Assembly: GCF_022581195.2 (NCBI RefSeq)
Contig: NC_061452.1
Coordinates: forward strand, 937,501 to 1,001,500
Length of the DNA: 64,000 nt
Source: Helicoverpa zea
Lineage: Eukaryota > Arthropoda > Insecta > Lepidoptera > Noctuidae
Reading direction: 5' to 3'
This document shows, piece by piece, positions 62,301-64,000 of the stretch (the first letter of the stretch is position 1; each line of letters begins with the position of its first letter). A program made the position numbers and the translations under genes. Under the pieces are notes generated by a model. It was given only the letters and a program-made list of their open reading frames with translations, searched no databases and was not told where the DNA came from.

Positions 62301-62728
62301 ACCGCTTTCAGATACCTCCTTTGAGGGAAGTAGGTATACCTACTAGCCTAGTACCTAAAAGTCTACAAGTCATTTATAATCATATTACCTACATATAGGT
62401 ATTTTTGAGATAGATTAGAAGGCAATTACAGTACCACGCACGGCTTCTCCAAAACCAGAAAAATATCGAAGGGCGAAAGTTTCGGCTGTCATCTATACCT
62501 AATATCTACAACAAATTTATGAAGTTTCATGCAGGTTCTAATCCACCTACCATTTTCAGGCGACATCATCCTGCGATGGCAACGTGCCCTCCGAAGGCGG
62601 CGCGTGGGCAGTCGCCGTGTTCGTGTTCGCGCAACTACTGCACGGCGCCGGCGCAACGCCACTGTTCACGCTGGGCGTTACGTATATAGACGAGAATGTG
62701 TCGAAGAAGATGTCGTCTGTTTATCTGG
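26235..62728 (+). CDS. Oatp74D: Organic anion transporting polypeptide (SLCO/Oatp family), candidate Oatp74D, 5' part
   Basis: Five coding exons on the plus strand: 26235-26351, 32309-32468, 59473-59566, 59846-60047 and 62560-62728. All have GT/AG borders and compatible phases (0, 1, 2, 0, 1). They encode about 247 residues, roughly a third of a 650-750-residue transporter; the rest lies to the right. The segment CGWGMFRPSWLQRF before TM1, then MVVNGFVNVVITTIEKRFGL, YDMASFACLAPV and WLGLGVLLMGTGSLLFALPH are family hallmarks. Oatps are plasma-membrane exchangers of large amphipathic anions and steroids. In insects Oatp74D is the ecdysone importer. The choice of 74D over other insect Oatps rests on the pattern of these segments and is a moderate-confidence inference; family membership is firm. 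The signature WxGAWWxG near TM6 is not yet reached. Intron 2 is 27 kb and is the main landing site for mobile elements. Confidence 0.9.
27055..27330. repeat. Dispersed repeat with GTCA run
   Basis: Begins near 'gagtgagtcagtcagtcagt', contains 'atatctcaagacttaca' and 'ggggggtcgaatttggccc', and ends in a CG-richer stretch with the small hairpin gacacac...gtgtgtc. This layout is typical of a dispersed moth element. The class was not determined. Confidence 0.4.
31379..31418. repeat. Perfect 19-bp palindrome
   Basis: CCTGGTTGCCGGTGTCGTA is followed by a 2-base spacer (cc) and then by its exact reverse complement. It can form a stable hairpin or cruciform. The arms contain GTTGCC but the site lacks X-box geometry. 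It lies in Oatp intron 1 without other element structure around it. Confidence 0.8.
32309..32468 (+). CDS. Oatp74D: Oatp coding exon 2 (pre-TM1 motif and TM1 start)
   Basis: 53 codons plus one base between the acceptor ctctccgtag-type site (cttctccgtag) and the donor CAGG|gtgagt. The first half is Ser/Glu-rich. It is followed by CGWGMFRPSWLQRF and the hydrophobic AKWALFWLCWAGAIQG, the conserved entry into TM1 of the family. Phase 1 at the end matches the GT that opens exon 3 and restores Gly-Met-Val-Val-Asn. Confidence 0.93.
34260..34520. mobile_element. MITE with CATATCGCTCACCTA ends
   Basis: The left end CATATCGCTCACCTA and the following agtataatgacacat are repeated in inverted form at the right end (atgtgccattatact...TAGGTGAGCGATATG). 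The inverted ends span about 35 bases. The interior is AT-rich and non-coding. No target duplication was recognised. Confidence 0.7.
36040..36195. repeat. Dispersed moth repeat fragment
   Basis: Shares 'actgatttgaaaaattctt', 'ttggaaagctacactct' and 'aggctgtattttatccctg' with fragments at 29590-29700 and 47995-48070, and, reversed, with 59225-59400. It is one dispersed family, always truncated. The class was not determined. Confidence 0.55.
38418..38895. mobile_element. MITE with CAGYCTTACTTATAAA ends, copy 1
   Basis: Starts CAGTCTTACTTATAAACGTG and ends TTTATAAGTAAGGCTG, an inverted pair. A second internal copy of the left end (tcttacttataaacgtgg) at about 38481 suggests a nested or duplicated end. 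The inner right part carries 'aatcactacttaagg' followed by 'ctttaagtagtaatt', a hairpin shared with copy 2. It is non-coding. Confidence 0.7.
43810..43970 (-). repeat. Degraded SINE fragment
   Basis: Blocks such as 'aactgagtacctaccagtg', 'gactgcctgtct'-like sequence and 'ctcaacccaatgacctggg' line up in order with the body of the SINE at 24561-24963, with many substitutions. The tRNA head is absent. Confidence 0.5.
45024..45206. mobile_element. MITE, copy 2 of the CTTACTTATAAA family
   Basis: A 183-base element with left end 'cacccttacttataaaa' and right end 'tttataagtaaggctg'. It has a perfect internal hairpin, AATCACTACTTAA and its complement separated by 4 bases. It is shorter than the copy at 38418-38895. 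Confidence 0.65.
46000..46140. repeat. Dispersed moth repeat fragment
   Basis: Starts near 'cctgtgggaactacttcccg', includes 'atgtcctctcaggtgcttcc' and ends in 'aatttataatatta'. The same order of words is seen at 26690-26850. Truncated and non-coding. Confidence 0.5.
47985..48120. repeat. Dispersed moth repeat fragment
   Basis: Contains 'attctttggaaagctacact', 'tcatataggctgca' and ends 'gcgggtgataccgcggga' then 'ttgactag'. It is related to the fragments at 36040-36195 and 59225-59400. Non-coding. Confidence 0.5.
51105..51340 (+). repeat. Degraded SINE, plus orientation
   Basis: The words 'aatcagaagccagaaagtct', 'tgactggaagccaacacca' and 'catagttggggaa' and a closing 'tcatcatcatc' match the SINE body in reverse order to the copy at 24561, so it lies on the plus strand. 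Many differences show that it is old. Confidence 0.55.
51382..51749. mobile_element. GC-rich fold-back MITE
   Basis: The left arm (CACATTAGGCGTGCGCGATC, then TCGGGCGTGTGAGTAGCGCG) is repeated in inverted form at the right end (CCCGAGGATCGCGCACGCCT, then AATGTGGGGG). The inner parts of both arms share GTCGCGTTTTGCTGCCCTGC. The arms are more than 100 bases long and extremely CG-rich compared with the surroundings. The ORF seen across it is a by-product of base composition. It is non-autonomous; no transposase is present. Confidence 0.78.
53507..53560. repeat. (GACAAACA)n microsatellite
   Basis: About five to six tandem copies of GACAAACA, preceded by slightly varied units (aacaaacaaacagataaaca). 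It follows a degraded repeat block at about 53290-53505 ('cgatttcgatgaaac', 'gtagattttacgtgaatcc') and is most likely the microsatellite tail of that element. Confidence 0.7.
53780..56390 (-). mobile_element. 5'-truncated Jockey/CR1-group LINE insertion with TSD
   Basis: The insertion is bounded by AAGCTAGATTAA on both sides (53768-53779 and 56391-56402), a perfect 12-bp target-site duplication. On the minus strand it starts abruptly inside the endonuclease domain and ends with an A-rich tail (AATAAATAAAATAAAA). The truncated 5' end and the duplication are the marks of target-primed reverse transcription. It sits in antisense orientation in Oatp intron 2. Confidence 0.9.
54033..56390 (-). CDS. 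Non-LTR reverse transcriptase, endonuclease-truncated
   Basis: An open frame of about 785 codons with no stop or frameshift. It opens directly at the insertion border without a natural start codon. The first 70 residues are the end of an endonuclease/exonuclease/phosphatase domain. The reverse transcriptase follows, with NYRPISILPALSKLFER near residue 350, the catalytic DFRKAFDKVD near 420, SGVPQGSILGPLLF near 480 and YADDLKIF near 510. A C-terminal region with EYGVQIWNPYY follows. Motif style places it in the Jockey/CR1 group; the exact clade was not determined. Without ORF1 and most of the endonuclease it should be unable to move by itself. The clean frame implies a recent insertion. Confidence 0.93.
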   Translation of the reverse strand, partial: FDSNSCASEHLVNFMSLINAFQFNSLRNHKKRILDLAISNHDCCLHVPQSELLPVDRYHPPFCLTFQYKLIRTLPRATLTKYNLYKADYDSINQELCNVDWLNVFKGLSADDSVNALYNVIFRTIKNYAPKTIKRSTKFPVWFSKSLIHMFKNKNNAWVKWKTYNNISDYEQFSLLRHRFQAECKKSYNNYILSVEDNINKNVKYLWSYISHRKGNPGIPSNMSYKGNCASDPTKICNMFSDFFYSVYEESTFDSNSWLPTNAYNDDCTLLSSISFSLDKVLKALQSLDTTKGPGPDGISAYYLKMTSDSICVPLHIIFNKCISEGTFPEIWKKAHITPVHKSGSKSDIENYRPISILPALSKLFERLVHNEISPILNNVIIKQQHGFVKKRSTITNLLTFTDFLFNSMDKQIQVDAVYTDFRKAFDKVDHELLLTKIAYNGIRGDLLRWFASYVSNRTQKVVIKGHESTSIRVTSGVPQGSILGPLLFILFINDIDDCFKNSKFLLYADDLKIFKKIQSIDDCHKFQEDLNRFSMYCLRNKIQLSFSKCLAVTFTKKKNVFQTTYNLDNVPLQKVTSVRDLGVLLDSKLHLDQHINKIISNAFRMFGFVMRCMIDFKRCNTYIHLFKSLVRSQLEYGVQIWNPYYKIYIENLEAVQHKFLKATHYRCYRKIMSYENLLDFYKLPTLQARRTFLETILLYDLCNNKYDCSDITNQLCYIVPRTVNRRGVRARPLFAVSSSRTNAGQRAPLCRMVKNYNTLSSDLDLDFSFTHSQFRNVLTKTIKR
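56403..57095. other. Intron spacer between two LINE insertions
   Basis: AT-rich, no gene and no recognisable element. It separates the two LINE insertions and ends in the 12-bp duplication AAACTGCTAGTT at 57096-57107. Confidence 0.5.
57108..58383 (+). CDS. RTE-type reverse transcriptase, N-terminally truncated
   Basis: About 425 codons without interruption. It opens with KNYRPISLLSHVYKLFSR at the insertion border, followed by QAGFRSGYGT, the catalytic FVDYEKAFDS (about residues 71-80), RGVRQGDVISPKLF (128-141) and FADDIVIM (171-178). The C-terminal part has the YLGQTL and TYGAETWTL motifs and the tail GRPQARWSDDLRKTAG, typical of RTE/BovB-like proteins of insects. The stop codon is the first TGA of the tail repeat. 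The endonuclease domain and the start of the RT are missing, so the copy should be inactive. The apparent first codon (TTG at 57106) lies in the target duplication and is not a real start. Confidence 0.93.
57108..58400 (+). mobile_element. 5'-truncated RTE-type LINE insertion with TSD
   Basis: Bounded by AAACTGCTAGTT on both sides (57096-57107 and 58401-58412), a perfect 12-bp target-site duplication. The element begins inside the reverse transcriptase domain and ends in a TGA/GAT trinucleotide repeat (58381-58400), the tail type of RTE elements. It is inserted in the same direction as the Oatp gene. Confidence 0.92.
58775..58938 (+). repeat. SINE fragment, plus orientation
   Basis: Blocks 'taactgggttgtggaggtca', 'aggcagtcgttccat', 'cagctgcatcctgttagac', 'tggaagccgaccc' and 'atgttgggaaaa' match the body of the SINE at 24561-24963 in the opposite direction. 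The tRNA head and most of the tail are missing. Confidence 0.65.
59225..59400. repeat. Dispersed moth repeat fragment
   Basis: Begins 'gattccccgcggtttcactc', includes 'tactcgggaaaagtgtag' and 'aaatcagttcagtagtttc'. It is the reverse-orientation relative of the fragments at 29590-29700 and 36040-36195. It lies about 70 bases from Oatp exon 3. Confidence 0.55.
59473..59566 (+). CDS. Oatp74D: Oatp coding exon 3 (TM1)
   Basis: 94 bases. GT completes the Gly codon from exon 2, then MVVNGFVNVVITTIEKRFGL and the following RSMQTGVIAGG. This is the end of TM1 and the conserved ErrF-type loop before TM2. The donor GGAGG|gtaaga leaves phase 2, completed by the A that opens exon 4. Confidence 0.94.
59846..60047 (+). 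CDS. Oatp74D: Oatp coding exon 4 (TM2-TM3)
   Basis: 202 bases. YDMASFACLAPVTYLGG is TM2, SKPRW is the conserved cytoplasmic turn, and WLGLGVLLMGTGSLLFALPH is TM3, followed by an extracellular loop with a Cys and an N-glycosylation site (NRT) at the exon end. The donor ACG|gtgagt closes in phase 0. Confidence 0.94.
60694..62120. mobile_element. Composite inverted-repeat element, copy B (rearranged)
   Basis: 60694-60940 repeats the left end of copy A (GATTCTATAAAACTCGATC through GGGGAGGTAGGGGA). Then follows an unrelated repeat block at about 60945-61165 ('aatatggccgccggcacaaa', 'tcaaatgaaagggctacaca'). At about 61172 a second left end begins (GTCGATTCTATAAAATTCG) and joins directly to the body and right end shared with 20630-21520. 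Copy B is therefore a deleted element next to, or inserted in, a left-end fragment. Sequence similarity to copy A is very high over the shared 0.9 kb. Confidence 0.68.
61740..62061. mobile_element. GC-rich fold-back MITE (copy B)
   Basis: Same arms and centre as 21140-21461: GGTAGAATTCCGTGG at the left, CCACGGAATTCTACC at the right, CGCGCG-rich arms, AT-rich centre. A handful of substitutions separate the two copies (for example 'gagggccgcgac' against 'gaggcctgcgac'). Confidence 0.75.
62560..62728 (+). CDS. Oatp74D: Oatp coding exon 5 (TM4)
   Basis: 169 bases in phase 0: ATSSCDGNVPSEGGAWAV closes the loop with a Cys, then VFVFAQLLHGAGATPLFTLG forms TM4, followed by VTYIDENVSKKMSSVYLG, the very conserved YIDDnV-type loop of the family. 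The donor CTGG|gtaagt leaves phase 1, so more exons must follow to the right. Confidence 0.94.
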
Positions 62729-64000
62729 GTAAGTTGTCCTTTAGGTATAGGAAATGTTATTGAGGCAGACTTAGCGATCTAGGAATAGAGAAAGAAACAG
62801 TACTGACGCTTTATGAAGACTATGTAGATTATGTACCTACCTATGTACCTAATTTACTTACGTTCGTAAATAAATAATATATTTTTCAAATTGCGTTAAA
62901 TCAGCCCCCGAACATTTTACCATTTAGAGTTAGACCACTTTAACACTTTTTCTGTATTCTGTTTCTTGGAAACATTTTTTAAAGTAAACTCAATCATAAT
63001 TCTAGGCACAGTACCTACATAACATAACGCGGGTGGAAACGTCCTGGATTCTCTTAAAAATCATAACTCAATAAGAACTCAATCTAGGTAATATTGAAAT
63101 AGAAACCATGTCAAATAACGTTCAAAGTAATTTTCGAATTAGGCCGTTACCCCACATTTTCTCATGAGAAAACTGGCATCATCATAACAAGCCCCGTACG
63201 AATCGGACCATGGCTAATGATATCAATTTCCCGGGGAACTGGCAACTGTATTCAGATAAGTGGTAACGGGGAAATGCGTGAAAGTTTATTTAATCAAAGA
63301 ATTATTTTATTTTCCTTTAGAAAATGTGTTTGAGGAAAATTATTTGCTCTTCATCGTAGAAACATAAGTCAATTCATATCGTCATTGTTTAACGCTGTGT
63401 TCAAGAGTGCGGGCGGGGAATTATATTAGGTTAACACGCAACCGCTTCAAAAACTACCTTACAATATTGAAAATTACGTTATCAAGAAACTCTTTCGCCT
63501 TCATTTCAATAGCTACACTACAACAACTTCTTATTCAAACTATCCGACTGTTAAAAAATATCGGTATTCTGACCACACATAACATATAAAATTATGCATC
63601 CAATACCAACCCTTTTTACATCGCAACCACTTAAACGGCACATAAGACCGCATTGTTTCAACCTTATCCCTTCATGGAATAACCAATGAAATACTAAAAT
63701 AATATCACAAAAGCTTTCTAAACGGGTCTATATTCATAGTTATTAACCCTTACACCAGCCCAGCTATAAACACAAGAAAGCACTCGCGTATTCCCCGCTA
63801 TAACAATCATATGGGTCGTTTAGACCCTGTGCGTAAGTTTAGTGTTGAGAAAAATTGGTTTGCGTAGATTATATTTCTGTATTTCTGCGATATGGGGGTT
63901 AAGTGATTAGCTATTTGTTACAGAGTCGACAGTTATTTTCATAGGAATATTTTAGTGGTATGATTATTTTGAAATGATAATCACCTATAAAACATAGTCA
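62729..64000. other. Oatp intron 5, to the right edge
   Basis: AT-rich intron without a recognised exon or element. The next exon (phase 1 entry, expected to begin with the rest of a Gly codon and the TM5 region) is outside the window. Confidence 0.5.

Larger units (their letters stand above)
60048..62559. other. Oatp intron 4
   Basis: 2.5 kb, of which 60694-62120 is occupied by the rearranged second copy of the composite inverted-repeat element. The flanks are AT-rich; 60420-60560 is somewhat CG-richer ('gtgcggcgtcgtcacaca'). It ends in the acceptor accattttcag. Confidence 0.6.

Overview
The window is AT-rich, intron-rich eukaryotic DNA. The splice signals, the codon content of the exons and the dispersed repeats (RTE-type tails ending in GAT repeats, a tRNA-derived SINE, fold-back MITEs, fragments ending in '...CGCGGG...AGCTAGT') all point to a moth, probably noctuid-like. 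The species assignment is inference. No bacterial, viral or CRISPR features were seen.

Layout. (1) 455-2870, minus strand: the first three coding exons of an S28-family serine peptidase (lysosomal Pro-X carboxypeptidase / dipeptidyl-peptidase-2 type). The gene runs off the left edge. (2) 5489-10055, minus strand: a complete nine-exon gene for the ciliary dynein assembly factor DAW1 (WDR69, ODA16), with eight WD40 repeats and the family-typical C terminus. A near-perfect RFX X-box lies about 105 bp upstream of its ATG. (3) 10.2-15.7 kb: intergenic, filled with repeats, including a pair of related MITEs, one internally inverted. (4) About 15.7-16.4 kb: a GC-richer promoter-like block and a 118-codon ORF with a poly(A) signal. 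(5) 17198-18334, minus strand: a chain of exon-like segments that looks like an unrecognised gene or a recent pseudogene. (6) 26235-62728, plus strand: five coding exons of an organic anion transporting polypeptide (SLCO/Oatp), best guess Oatp74D, the insect ecdysone importer. The gene continues past the right edge. Its second intron is 27 kb and carries most of the transposable elements.

Mobile DNA. Two 5'-truncated LINE insertions in Oatp intron 2 keep long open reverse transcriptase frames and each is flanked by a perfect 12-bp target-site duplication (53780-56390, minus; 57108-58400, plus). A complete tRNA-derived SINE with a 15-bp duplication lies at 24561-24963. A composite inverted-repeat element occurs at 19181-21520 and again, rearranged, at 60694-62120. 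Several smaller MITEs were delimited by their inverted ends.

The three recognised genes do not form a functional cluster: a secreted or lysosomal peptidase, a cilium/flagellum assembly factor and a membrane transporter simply lie next to each other. I found no evidence of a novel multi-gene system. The items most worth following up are the unrecognised spliced gene at 17.2-18.3 kb, the DAW1 X-box, and the duplicated promoter-like block upstream of Oatp.
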